Part shown: positions 14,142-21,107 of the stretch, one piece after another
Layout of the letters: each line of letters starts with the position of its first letter
How positions within the stretch are numbered: position 1 is the first letter of the stretch
From: an uncultured Microbacterium sp.
Lineage (GTDB): Bacteria; Actinomycetota; Actinomycetes; Actinomycetales; Microbacteriaceae
Assembly: GCF_943912325.1 (NCBI RefSeq)
Contig: NZ_CALTTX010000038.1
Span: 1-24,840, forward strand
Reading direction: 5' to 3'
DNA: 24,840 nucleotides
Made by a program: the position numbers and the translations under genes
Notes under the pieces: generated by a model
What the model was told of the DNA's origin: nothing
What the model saw: only the letters and a program-made list of their open reading frames with translations
Databases searched by the model: none

Positions 14142-15818
14142 GTGCGCCGCGAAGAACGCCTCGACGCCGTTCTCGCGGCCCTCATGACCGCCGATCCGCA
14201 TGCGCACGAGTCGTTCGAGCCGGCGCTCGCGCTCGCGACCGACGACGAGGGCATCGATGGCACCGACCCGGACCGGTCGGTCGTGCTGGCACTCCGCTCG
14301 CTGGCGCACCTGTGGTCGGGTCGTTTCGAGCAGGGCGCGCTCGACGCTCGCGCGGCGATCGAGGCGGCTGAGGCCGCAGATGCAGACGCATGGATGCTGA
14401 GTCGTGCCGTCTCGGGATGGGCTCTCGGCTCGTGGGCGCCCGCCGTCTCCCTCTTCGATGATCCCTTCGCCCAAGCAGCCGAGGATCCGCGCGCCGTGTC
14501 GGAGTGGCTCGAGCCCGTCGAGCGGACGCTGTTGGTCGAGGGGGCTATAGCCGTGCTGCGGCTGGATCTTGCGGCTCGGGTTGCCGAAGGCATCCAAGTT
14601 CCCGCTCATCTGTTCGGGCGGGCCGACCATCCTTTTCTGACGTGCATTCGACTCACGGCGGCACGCGTGCACCTGTTGCGCGGCGAGGTGGCGGCCGCGC
14701 GATCGCGCATCGAGCAAGAGATCGCGCTCGCGAGCACCCCGCTTGCCCGCACGTTCGCCGAGGCGCACATCGCGATGGTCGCGGCCAACGCCGACGAGCG
14801 CGATGTCGCGCGCCGTGCGATTCGTGACGTGGAGGCGAGCGGGACGCCCATCAGCCACCAGCTCGCGAGCGGCGTCTATGTGATCGTGTCTTACGCGGCC
14901 CGTGCGGTCAACGATCTCGGCACGGCCGCGCGGCTTGTCTTGAGGGCGGCGGTGGATGCCGATCTGTCGAATGTGCGCATAGCCGATCGCATCATCTGCG
15001 TCGAGACTCTCGTGCGCGCCGCGCTCGACGCCGGCGATCTCGATGCGGCACTCGCGTGGCAGCAGCGGGCCGAGCCGCTCGCGTCGCACCCCGTCGCCGG
15101 CACGACGGTCGGGCGAATCAACGCGCGAATCGCGCTCGCGCAGGGCGACCCCGAGACGGCACTCGCGCTGCTCGAGGTCGTCAATGCGCGGGCGATCGCG
15201 CTGGGCCGGGGACTCGAGGCCGCCGAGGGAGGCGTGCTCGCGGCGCGGGCCCAGATGGTGCTCGGGCAGCGGGGTGCGGCGGCGGCAGAGCTCGCCACTC
15301 TCGCCCGCGCGGCCGAGGCGCGCGGCCACGACGCGACACGTGCGGCGGCCTCGCGGGAGTTGCGCTCGGCGGGGCGCCGCTTGCCTCCGCACCGCGCGAG
15401 CGGATGGGACGGGCTTTCGGCGCGCGAGCGCGAGGTTGCGGTGCTGCTCGCGCGCGGCGCGAGCAACGCCGACATCGGGGCGGCGCTTTTTCTCTCGCCC
15501 CACACCGTGCGCTCGCACGTCTCGCGCATCCTGCACGCCTTCGACACGCCCACGCGCGCGGCCGTTGCGGCGCTTATCCCGCGAGCCGACGTAGGCGCTG
15601 TGGTTGTGGGCGAGCTGACCCCGAGGCAGCGCGAGGTCGCGGCGCTCGTCGCGGCCGGGTCGTCGAACCGCGAGATCGCGGCGGCGCTCGGCATCAGCAT
15701 CCCGACCGTCGAAAAGCACGTCACCGCCGTGCTGCAACGCTGGCACCTCGCGTCGCGCGCGGGCATCGGCGGCGTGCTCGCGGGTGGGGGTGGGGTGGGA
15801 GACGCCGTCGGGGTGTGA
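14142..15818 (+). CDS. LuxR-type regulator with two tandem HTH domains
   Basis: 558 aa from the GTG at 14142. The N-terminal about 400 residues are alanine-rich helix pairs resembling TPR repeats, with no Walker A motif, so it is not a full MalT/LAL ATPase. The C-terminus has two complete LuxR HTH domains: residues about 425-478 (LSAREREVAVLLARGASNAD, TVRSHVSRIL) and 492-545 (LTPRQREVAALVAAGSSNRE, TVEKHVTAVL). It ends in a glycine/valine tail. Duplicated HTH domains suggest binding to doubled or looped sites. The target is unknown; the divergent lipoprotein gene is a natural candidate because the intergenic region is shared. The start follows the -10 box. Confidence 0.85.
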   Translation: MRREERLDAVLAALMTADPHAHESFEPALALATDDEGIDGTDPDRSVVLALRSLAHLWSGRFEQGALDARAAIEAAEAADADAWMLSRAVSGWALGSWAPAVSLFDDPFAQAAEDPRAVSEWLEPVERTLLVEGAIAVLRLDLAARVAEGIQVPAHLFGRADHPFLTCIRLTAARVHLLRGEVAAARSRIEQEIALASTPLARTFAEAHIAMVAANADERDVARRAIRDVEASGTPISHQLASGVYVIVSYAARAVNDLGTAARLVLRAAVDADLSNVRIADRIICVETLVRAALDAGDLDAALAWQQRAEPLASHPVAGTTVGRINARIALAQGDPETALALLEVVNARAIALGRGLEAAEGGVLAARAQMVLGQRGAAAAELATLARAAEARGHDATRAAASRELRSAGRRLPPHRASGWDGLSAREREVAVLLARGASNADIGAALFLSPHTVRSHVSRILHAFDTPTRAAVAALIPRADVGAVVVGELTPRQREVAALVAAGSSNREIAAALGISIPTVEKHVTAVLQRWHLASRAGIGGVLAGGGGVGDAVGV

Positions 15819-15840
15819 GCTGCGGCATCCATTGCAAAAA

Positions 15841-15885
15841 GTGGAGGGGCTGACGGGAATCGAACCCGCGCTATCTGCTTGGGAA
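15841..15885. repeat. Left attachment site: stranded 3' part of tRNA-Gly
   Basis: 45 bp identical to 23761-23805. It holds the 3' CCA, acceptor strand, T arm and half of the anticodon loop of the tRNA (minus orientation) without its 5' half, so it is not a functional tRNA. The A5 just left (15836-15840) is a T-run downstream of the tRNA on the minus strand, which fits the original terminator left behind by the insertion. Confidence 0.92.
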
Positions 15886-15994
15886 CGTCGCTAAGACTGC
15901 CTCCGGCGTCCGCGGAATCCCGGGGTAATCCCAGGTCGGACGCGTATTTACTCTAACACTGAGTGACACCGGATCGCACCGAAATCCGCCCCAC

Positions 15995-16013
15995 GAGTGC
16001 ACGCGAGTGCACG
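15995..16013. repeat. Candidate integrase arm-type site, left end
   Basis: GAGTGCACGCGAGTGCACG, two head-to-tail copies of GAGTGCACGC. The identical 19-mer recurs at the right end (23672-23690). It lies 110 bp inside the left att core. Confidence 0.65.
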
Positions 16014-16051
16014 ACGTGTCACATTTCTTGCGCCCCGCGTCGCACGACGCC

Positions 16052-16057
16052 TAGGGT
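16052..16057 (+). promoter_or_regulatory. -10 box of the left integrase gene
   Basis: TAGGGT lies 7 nt before the ATG at 16065. The frame is open further upstream, and this box supports the shorter start. Confidence 0.5.
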
Positions 16058-16064
16058 CGCGCGC

Positions 16065-17513
16065 ATGACGACATGGGCAAGCGCCTTAGAGCGCTACGAA
16101 CAGCACGCGGCCGTGCAGGTCGCCCCGGCGACGTTGCGGGCGCGTATGGGGCGGCTGCGGAGGCTGGGGCGTGAGATCGGCGCCGAGCCGGGCGCGGTGA
16201 CGGCGGCACGGTTCGCGCAGTGGGTTGAGGGGTTGACGTGCTCGCTCGGCGTGACGGGCGAGTATGTGCAGGCCGCGCGGGCGTTCTACCGGTGGGCAGT
16301 GGGCGCGGGGTTGGCGGATGAGTCGCCGATCCCGGCGCCGACGCCCGGGCGTCGGTACGCGTTGGATGCGCGGTGGCTCGACGCGGTGCACGCGTTCGGG
16401 CGTGCGCAGGCGGCGCGGGGGATCGCGCCGGGCACGACGCGGCGCAGGCTTCAGCACGTGCGCCGGTTCGCCGCGACGATCGGCACGTCACCGTGGCACG
16501 TCACACAAGACGATTACCTCGTCTGGGCGGGCACGTTGGAACGGTCGGAGAGCGTGACCGCGGCGCAACGCGACTCGCTGCGCGCGTTCTACCGGTGGGC
16601 ACACGCCACGGGCCGGATAGCTGCCGATCCGACGATCGAGCCCGAACAGCGCCGCGGAGCGGGTGCGGTGCGCGTCGGCCCCGGGCAGGCGCTCGGCGTT
16701 CCCGCGCAATGGGCCGAGGCGTTGGGAGCGTGGCGGCGGTGGATGATCGGCGCAGGCCTCGCAACGACGACGGTGGAATCACGATACGGGCAGCTTGAGA
16801 CGTTCGCTCGAGCGCACGCGAGCGCCGACCCGTTCACGCTCACGCCCGATGACGTGTTCGATTGGATGGCCGGTCACACGTGGGCGAGAGAGACACGACG
16901 CGGCAAACGGCAGACGCTGCGGCATTTCTACCGGTGGGCGCACGCCACGGGCCGCGCAGACACCGACCCGACCGAGAGCATGCCCCGCGTGCGGGCCGGT
17001 GATGTCGCCGCCCGCCCCGCGACGGATGACGAGTACGCGGCTGCGCTGGCCGCGTCGGATGATCCGCGATGGACGCTCGCGCTGCGGATGGGCGCAGAGT
17101 TGGGGATGCGGCGTAGCGAGGTCGCGCGAGCGCACGCCGCCGACATGCGACCCGAGGCGGGCGGATGGTGGCTCACGGTGCACGGCAAGGGCGACAAGGT
17201 GCGCCGCGTGCCCGTGCCCGACCCGCTCGCCCACGCGATCCGGCAGCGGGGCACCGGGTACCTGTTCCCGAACCGTGACGGTGGGCACATCACACCGCGC
17301 CACGTCGGTAAGCGCGTCGCCCTGCTGCTCCCGCCCGGCGTCGCCATGCACACGCTCAGGCACCGGTTCGCGACGCGCGCCTACGGTGTGAATCACGACG
17401 TGTTCACGGTGCAACGACTGCTCGGGCACGCCTCCGCCGCGACGACGCAACGCTACGTGCAGGTCTCGGATGCGCGCATGCGTGCGCTGGTCGAGGGGAT
17501 CGCCGACTCGTGA
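16065..17513 (+). CDS. Tyrosine recombinase with three tandem core-binding domains
   Basis: 482 aa site-specific recombinase. The C-terminal catalytic domain (about 320-475) has the complete set: Arg349 (LGMRRSE), Lys375 (VHGKGDK), His429 and Arg432 (MHTLRHR), His455 (LLGHAS) and the nucleophile Tyr464 (TQRYVQ), in XerC/D style. Ahead of it the SAM-like core-binding domain occurs three times, residues about 1-88, 103-190 and 214-305. Each starts WxxA, contains TxxxR and ends in FYRWA...G; normal XerC/D has one. DNA also repeats: 16587-16614 and 16926-16953 differ at one base. It starts 180 nt inside the left att site and overlaps the next gene (GTGA). Likely role: integration/excision, or resolution of element multimers. 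Confidence 0.88.
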   Translation: MTTWASALERYEQHAAVQVAPATLRARMGRLRRLGREIGAEPGAVTAARFAQWVEGLTCSLGVTGEYVQAARAFYRWAVGAGLADESPIPAPTPGRRYALDARWLDAVHAFGRAQAARGIAPGTTRRRLQHVRRFAATIGTSPWHVTQDDYLVWAGTLERSESVTAAQRDSLRAFYRWAHATGRIAADPTIEPEQRRGAGAVRVGPGQALGVPAQWAEALGAWRRWMIGAGLATTTVESRYGQLETFARAHASADPFTLTPDDVFDWMAGHTWARETRRGKRQTLRHFYRWAHATGRADTDPTESMPRVRAGDVAARPATDDEYAAALAASDDPRWTLALRMGAELGMRRSEVARAHAADMRPEAGGWWLTVHGKGDKVRRVPVPDPLAHAIRQRGTGYLFPNRDGGHITPRHVGKRVALLLPPGVAMHTLRHRFATRAYGVNHDVFTVQRLLGHASAATTQRYVQVSDARMRALVEGIADS

Positions 17514-17836
17514 ACGGTCACGAGCGGGTGCACGCGGCGCGACGGTTCGACTGCCCCCTAGCGTGGTGCTCGGGGGATTGGGAGAACCACGGCGGCGACG
17601 GCGCACCGCCCGAGGTCTGGGGGCATGACTGCGCGCACGATATCGAGCTGCCCCACGGTGCCAGGCTCACGCGGTTCCGCGAGGGCACCGGCCCCGACGT
17701 GTGGACACTCATGGGCGGGTCGTGCGAGTTCGCCACCGCCCCGACCCTCGCACGCATGACCGCGGCACTACGCGCGATCGCCGACGCGATCGACCGCGAG
17801 GCGGGTGCGAGTGTCGATCCCGACCCGGTTTTCTAG
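17510..17836 (+). CDS. DUF6907-like small protein
   Basis: 108 aa. The N-terminus FDCPLAWCSGDWENHG, with paired cysteines, Trp and His and a second CAHD further on, matches the pattern of DUF6907, an actinobacterial and phage-associated family of unknown function; the Cys/His set could bind zinc. The C-terminal helix (APTLARMTAALRAIADAID) is also typical. The GTG start overlaps the TGA of the left integrase gene (GTGA), so the two are translationally coupled. No export signal. Confidence 0.72.
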   Translation: MNGHERVHAARRFDCPLAWCSGDWENHGGDGAPPEVWGHDCAHDIELPHGARLTRFREGTGPDVWTLMGGSCEFATAPTLARMTAALRAIADAIDREAGASVDPDPVF

Positions 17837-17895
17837 GGGATGTTCAGGGGGAGAAGTGCCAGTTGGAGCCGGAGGCGGGGGTGAGAATGGTCAAG

Positions 17896-17936
17896 AAAAA
17901 AAGCCGGTCACCAGGGCGCGAACCCGCGTGCGCGGG
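17896..17936 (-). terminator. Possible terminator for leftward transcripts
   Basis: Read on the minus strand, a hairpin (CCCGCG at 17931-17936 with CGCGGG at 17923-17928) is followed about 20 nt later by seven T residues (17902-17896). Position and T-run fit termination of the leftward replication operon, but the distance from stem to T-run is long, so it is tentative. Confidence 0.3.
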
Positions 17937-18040
17937 CAGGCTCGACGGCTCGAGGCGTCGCGGGTCGGGCGCCGCGCATGGCGCTGCGGGATGCAGGCTC
18001 GAGTCGGAGAGCTCGCGCGTGGCCGGTCGTGCGTTTGTCG

Positions 18041-18143
18041 CGACCTACCGACCTACCGACCTACCGGCTCAGAGAATCCCTGGTCAGGTGGCATATCTCC
18101 GGTAGGTCGGTAGGTAGGCCGGTAGGCTAACGACCTACCGGCC
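18041..18143. repeat. Iteron-like repeats with dyad symmetry
   Basis: Direct copies of CGACCTAC are at 18041, 18049, 18057 and 18131. Inverted copies lie within 18099-18126, and the 17-mer CCGGTAGGTCGGTAGGT (18099-18115) is the exact reverse complement of 18051-18067. They occur only here in the window. Confidence 0.9.
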
Positions 18144-18310
18144 GCGCCCATGCTGGCGCTGCGGGATTCAGGTGCCGGGTGCGGCCGGTGGTCGTGGGGT
18201 TGGGGCGGTGATGCTCACTCACGAGGCGAGGTATTGCCCCTAATACATAGATACCCCCTGGCCCCCCTATAAGGCCCTCTCGGTAGCGCCGAGGTTACCA
18301 CGTGCTCGAG

Positions 18311-19501
18311 TCACCATTGCAACCCCAACCGCTGCGCCGTGACGCGCTGGAGGTTTGATGCACCCTTCCACCACGTGCCCCAGTTGTCACCGACAGCGCG
18401 TGCTTTCGCGATCGAGTCGCGTACCTTGCGTTCGCGCTCCGCTTCGGCCGCCGCCTTGCGTTCTTCCGCGGTCTGCTCGGCAGTCGCGAGCAGATCATCG
18501 AGCACCGCATCGGAGTGAGCAAGCACCGCCCCAGCTAGCCGCCAGTCATCGGAGATCAACACCGCCCGACCCGCCATGTTCGCCAGCGCGACGGCGATAA
18601 GCGCACGGTTCAGCAACCGCCGGGAATCGACCGCGCTGCGCTCGCCGAGGTGGGCGGCACGTTGGTCGGCCTCGTGAGCCGCGTTCATCTCTGGGAGCGC
18701 ATCTACGAACCGCACGGCATCCCACTGGCCGAGCCCGACCGTGTGCGGTTCCGTCGGTGTTGTCGGGATCGGCAATGATGCGGCGGCGGCATCCTCGGCG
18801 GCGAACCATACGAACCGCCCCGCGAGGCCGGATGCGATGTTCTCGGCGGTCAGTAGCTTTCCCGCGACCTCGGGTTGCACGGCCACGGTCAGCACCGCCC
18901 GATATTGTCCGGGCGGGATGATCAGGCCGTCACCGCGAGAGTTCTCGCCGCCCAGGTGCTCGCCCGAAACCATGCTCTTGAGCACGTCGAGCACGGTCGA
19001 GCCCGTGCGGGCGCCCTGCCCCGCAAGGGCGCCCACTTCATCCCAATGCAGCCGGGCGGCGTGATCCGTGCGTCGCCAACGAAGCTCCGGCGCGGTGTCA
19101 CTGCCCTTGTCGGCGTGCATGTAGGCGAACAGGGCGGCGACGCCCTCACCGCTGCGGGCGGTTGTCTCTCTCGGGATATCCGCGCCCTGCCATTGGACGG
19201 CAACGCCTGCGCCGCGGTCGGCGGTGGACTTACCCGCCCCGCTAGTCCCGACGAGCGACGCCGCGAGATTGAGCGGCGACCCTTCCGGGTGCAACGCGGA
19301 ACGGTAGCGCACCGTGTGAGGGATCGTGAGCAGGGATCGCACGATCGCCATGCAGAGCACCGCCCACCGTGACGCGATCCGGCGTTGTGCCTCCCAGCGG
19401 ATCGCGACGAGTTCGGGCCGATCCGACGCCCACAGGTCGCCCGCTGCGGGCGGCTGAGCGCCCACAGCGGGAACGACCGGCGGCGTCTGGTCGTCGTTCA
19501 C
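18311..19501 (-). CDS. DUF3987-type replicative helicase of the element
   Basis: 396 aa from a GTG that overlaps the prim-pol stop (GTGA). A P-loop ATPase: Walker A GTSGAGKST at 85-93 (Lys91), Walker B-like ARLHWDEVGAL with Asp154/Glu155, a sensor-like strand AVLTVAVQP (202-210) and an arginine-finger-like GLAGRFVWF (Arg229). This is the DUF3987 pattern found in primase-helicases of integrative elements and phages, which open and unwind the origin. The C-terminal part is a charged helix (EERKAAAEAERERKVRDSIA) ahead of a short WGTWWKGASN tail. An in-frame extension upstream would run through the prim-pol gene and was rejected. The iteron-like region lies directly after it. Confidence 0.82.
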   Translation of the reverse strand: MNDDQTPPVVPAVGAQPPAAGDLWASDRPELVAIRWEAQRRIASRWAVLCMAIVRSLLTIPHTVRYRSALHPEGSPLNLAASLVGTSGAGKSTADRGAGVAVQWQGADIPRETTARSGEGVAALFAYMHADKGSDTAPELRWRRTDHAARLHWDEVGALAGQGARTGSTVLDVLKSMVSGEHLGGENSRGDGLIIPPGQYRAVLTVAVQPEVAGKLLTAENIASGLAGRFVWFAAEDAAAASLPIPTTPTEPHTVGLGQWDAVRFVDALPEMNAAHEADQRAAHLGERSAVDSRRLLNRALIAVALANMAGRAVLISDDWRLAGAVLAHSDAVLDDLLATAEQTAEERKAAAEAERERKVRDSIAKARAVGDNWGTWWKGASNLQRVTAQRLGLQW

Positions 19502-20253
19502 GAGGCGACACCGCGGCGGGCGCTGGCGATCGTTCGCCGCGCTTCCGCCTCGGGCAACCCCGCCGATACGGCGGCCCGCTCGAGCATGGTGAACACGTCC
19601 GCCGCGTGACCGTCGCGGATCGCCTGGCACGCCGCCCAGTACAGGCGCGCGTTCCGGTTCCCCTCAGCCGCCGCCGCGACGTGCCGCGCCAGGTGCGCGG
19701 CGCGTGAGGCTAACGGCGTCTGCGCGGTTGTCAGGCTCGGCCTGACGGGCCGCGCGACCTCGGGCCGAAGCAGGGCAAGCAGCACCGCGGGCAAGTGCGC
19801 GGGCGTGTGTTGCTCCCACAGGTACGGCCGACCCGTGGCCGGGTGCAGGCTCGGCGGCATGACGCAATACCCGCGTTCGGTCTTGACGTCGATACCGGCA
19901 GGCAGCCGCGTCGAGGTGAGCACACCGCCCGGGTGCAGGAAGTACAGGTGCCTGCCGCCGATGCCCCGCCCGGAGTGAACCGTGAGGGTGTCGGGCAGGT
20001 AGCCGCCCGCCGCCTCGGTGAGGGTGTCGAGCGTGCCGCCGTTCTGCGGGTCGATATCGAGCACGACGAGCGCCGCGGGCACCCGCGCTCCCACGTTGTG
20101 CAAGGCGCCGCGCGCCCACCATCGGCCGATCGTGTCGGGGTTGGTCGTGGCATCCTTCACGCCGTGCGCCGTGACGGGCACTTTCCCGCGTAGCGGGATG
20201 ACGGCCCAGCCGTTGCGGGCGAGAGCGAGAGCATCGTTCAGGTCAGGCATCAT
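19498..20253 (-). CDS. Bifunctional DNA primase/polymerase (prim-pol, archaeo-eukaryotic primase type)
   Basis: 251 aa. The AEP prim-pol motifs are present: motif I VVLDIDPQNGG with Asp66 and Asp68; motif II TVHSGRGIGGRHLYF with His102; motif III GIDVKTERGYCVMPPS with Asp122. The C-terminal helical part (about 160-250) is short. The enzyme would start DNA synthesis on the element's replicon, with the DUF3987 helicase as partner; elsewhere the two are often fused. The start is ATG at 20253, or 20250, and it overlaps the upstream small gene. The C-terminus overlaps the helicase gene (GTGA). Confidence 0.88.
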   Translation of the reverse strand: MMPDLNDALALARNGWAVIPLRGKVPVTAHGVKDATTNPDTIGRWWARGALHNVGARVPAALVVLDIDPQNGGTLDTLTEAAGGYLPDTLTVHSGRGIGGRHLYFLHPGGVLTSTRLPAGIDVKTERGYCVMPPSLHPATGRPYLWEQHTPAHLPAVLLALLRPEVARPVRPSLTTAQTPLASRAAHLARHVAAAAEGNRNARLYWAACQAIRDGHAADVFTMLERAAVSAGLPEAEARRTIASARRGVAS

Positions 20254-20425
20254 GCATCCGCCGATCCCGGATCGCCTCGGATCGGGCCGTTGTCGAGTGC
20301 TGCCCGATCATCGCCCCACGTGCTTGCTCGGCCGCGCGTTGGGCTTGGATCGCTTGAAACTCTGCGCGCGGGCGCCCCGGCGCGTAGCTGCCCAGCAACA
20401 TCCCGCCCGCGTCCAGGTCGCTCAC
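20243..20425 (-). CDS. Small basic protein of unknown function
   Basis: 60 aa from a GTG overlapping the preceding stop (GTGA); its own stop lies 9 codon-bases inside the prim-pol start. It is helical and polar (FQAIQAQRAAEQARGAMIG, SEAIRDRRMHD) with many Arg, Gln and Ala. There is no cysteine and no membrane segment. The tight coupling on both sides argues it is real. It may be a replication accessory protein, by position only. Confidence 0.65.
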   Translation of the reverse strand: MSDLDAGGMLLGSYAPGRPRAEFQAIQAQRAAEQARGAMIGQHSTTARSEAIRDRRMHDA

Positions 20426-20721
20426 GACGCGGCCCCCGCTCGACGCGGCGGCAGCACACCGACGGCGCGCAGATATCGGGCGGCATCCCCGATCGCTGCG
20501 CGCGAGGGCAGCAGGGGGATGCGTTCCACGCTCGCCAGCTGCGCGAGCGCAGTACGAACCCGGCGGCTGTTCTCCCGCCCCGCGGCGACATCCTCGAAGA
20601 TCACCGGCGCGAGGTTCGCCAGGGCGCCGTTCAGGTACTGCGCGGGCAGGGGCGCCCCGGCCGGGAGCGGTGTGGGGGTTGCCGTGCTCGAGCACACGAA
20701 CCACGGTTCGGCGGCGCTCAT
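20422..20721 (-). CDS. Protein of unknown function in the replication operon
   Basis: 99 aa. The N-terminus (MSAAEPWFVCSSTATPTPLP) is proline/threonine rich. The rest is helical (YLNGALANLAPVIFEDVAAG, RENSRRVRTALAQLASVERI) with basic patches. The sequence resembles helical actinobacterial element proteins of this size, but I cannot name the family. It is coupled to both neighbours by ATGA and GTGA overlaps. Confidence 0.75.
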   Translation of the reverse strand: MSAAEPWFVCSSTATPTPLPAGAPLPAQYLNGALANLAPVIFEDVAAGRENSRRVRTALAQLASVERIPLLPSRAAIGDAARYLRAVGVLPPRRAGAAS

Positions 20722-20969
20722 CGCTTGGCCCCCGTCGTGCTCGCATCGGTGGCGGGTTGGGTGTTGTCAGCGATCCACGCGGCAAGGTCTACCTCGCGTA
20801 GGCGGATCGCTCGCCCGAGGCGCACGACGGGCACGCGTCGTGTCGCGATCAGGTGCCGGATGCTGCGCACGCTCAGGCCGGTCGCCTCGGCGGCGGCCTC
20901 GACGGTGAGCAGGCGTAGCGGTTCTGGTTGGATGGGTGCCGCGATCGCGGCGGGGTTGGTCAGGGACAT
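20718..20969 (-). CDS. Excisionase-like helix-turn-helix protein
   Basis: 83 aa. A MerR-like HTH_17/Xis domain fills the centre: LLTVEAAAEATGLSVRSIRH, then RRVPVVRLGRAIRLREVDLA as the wing and AAWI at the end of the domain. Proteins of this type act as excisionases or as regulators of element replication. It heads the leftward replication operon and its stop overlaps the next ATG (ATGA). An inverted repeat at 20971-20982 and 21019-21030 lies just upstream and may be its own operator. Confidence 0.85.
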   Translation of the reverse strand: MSLTNPAAIAAPIQPEPLRLLTVEAAAEATGLSVRSIRHLIATRRVPVVRLGRAIRLREVDLAAWIADNTQPATDASTTGAKR

Positions 20970-20970
20970 G

Positions 20971-21030
20971 GGTATTCCATTCGGTCTGTGACCGTTGCGC
21001 GGGCGCAGGGGGCGCCGGGAATGGAATGCC
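20971..21030. promoter_or_regulatory. Inverted repeat upstream of the replication operon
   Basis: GGTATTCCATTC (20971-20982) and GAATGGAATGCC (21019-21030) are inverted copies with 11 of 12 positions matching, 36 bp apart. The first arm touches the start codon of the excisionase-like gene. A regulator site is likely; the binding protein is unknown. Confidence 0.55.
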
Positions 21031-21107
21031 TGAGCGGGGTTAGGGACGCGCTGCCACGGCGCACGGGTGCGCAGTGGTCAGATGTGGGATGCCGGGCCGG
21101 GCAGGTA

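Larger units (their letters stand above)
17837..18310. other. Candidate replication origin and regulatory region of the element
   Basis: A 474-nt gap without a convincing gene. It holds three head-to-tail copies of CGACCTAC (18041-18064) continuing to CGG. Opposed copies (GTAGGTCG type) lie at 18099-18126 and one more direct copy at 18131-18143, so iteron-like sites face each other across about 30 bp. A conspicuous AT-rich stretch TAATACATAGATA (18241-18253) and a small hairpin (18279-18293) follow. The region abuts the 3' end of the DUF3987 helicase gene. Iterons plus an AT-rich segment beside prim-pol and helicase genes suggest an origin; binding and activity are not shown. Confidence 0.55.

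Noticed and set aside
14100..15746. 548-codon open frame on the minus strand
   Set aside because: It is antisense to the LuxR-type gene, whose two HTH domains are unmistakable. The composition is shadow-like (Arg/Asp/His rich).
15841..15885. A second tRNA-Gly gene
   Set aside because: Only the 3' part is present and the sequence after the anticodon loop cannot form the rest of the cloverleaf; it is an att remnant.
15963..16064. Longer start for the left integrase
   Set aside because: The extension covers the candidate arm site and non-conserved sequence (TSARECTTCHISCAPRR). The ATG at 16065 has TAGGGT 7 nt upstream and begins exactly at the first core-binding domain.
17701..18113. Two overlapping plus-strand ORFs after the DUF6907 gene (102 and 134 codons)
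   Set aside because: They run through the iteron region, have no start signal, and translate to low-complexity Arg/Gly sequence.
18041..18143. Possible CRISPR array
   Set aside because: The repeat unit is only 8 bp, the copies abut with no spacers, and some are inverted. There are no cas genes. Iteron-like repeats fit better.
19502..19630. Upstream extension of the DUF3987 gene
   Set aside because: The extension translates to Arg-rich sequence inside the prim-pol gene. The GTGA overlap gives a natural start at 19501.
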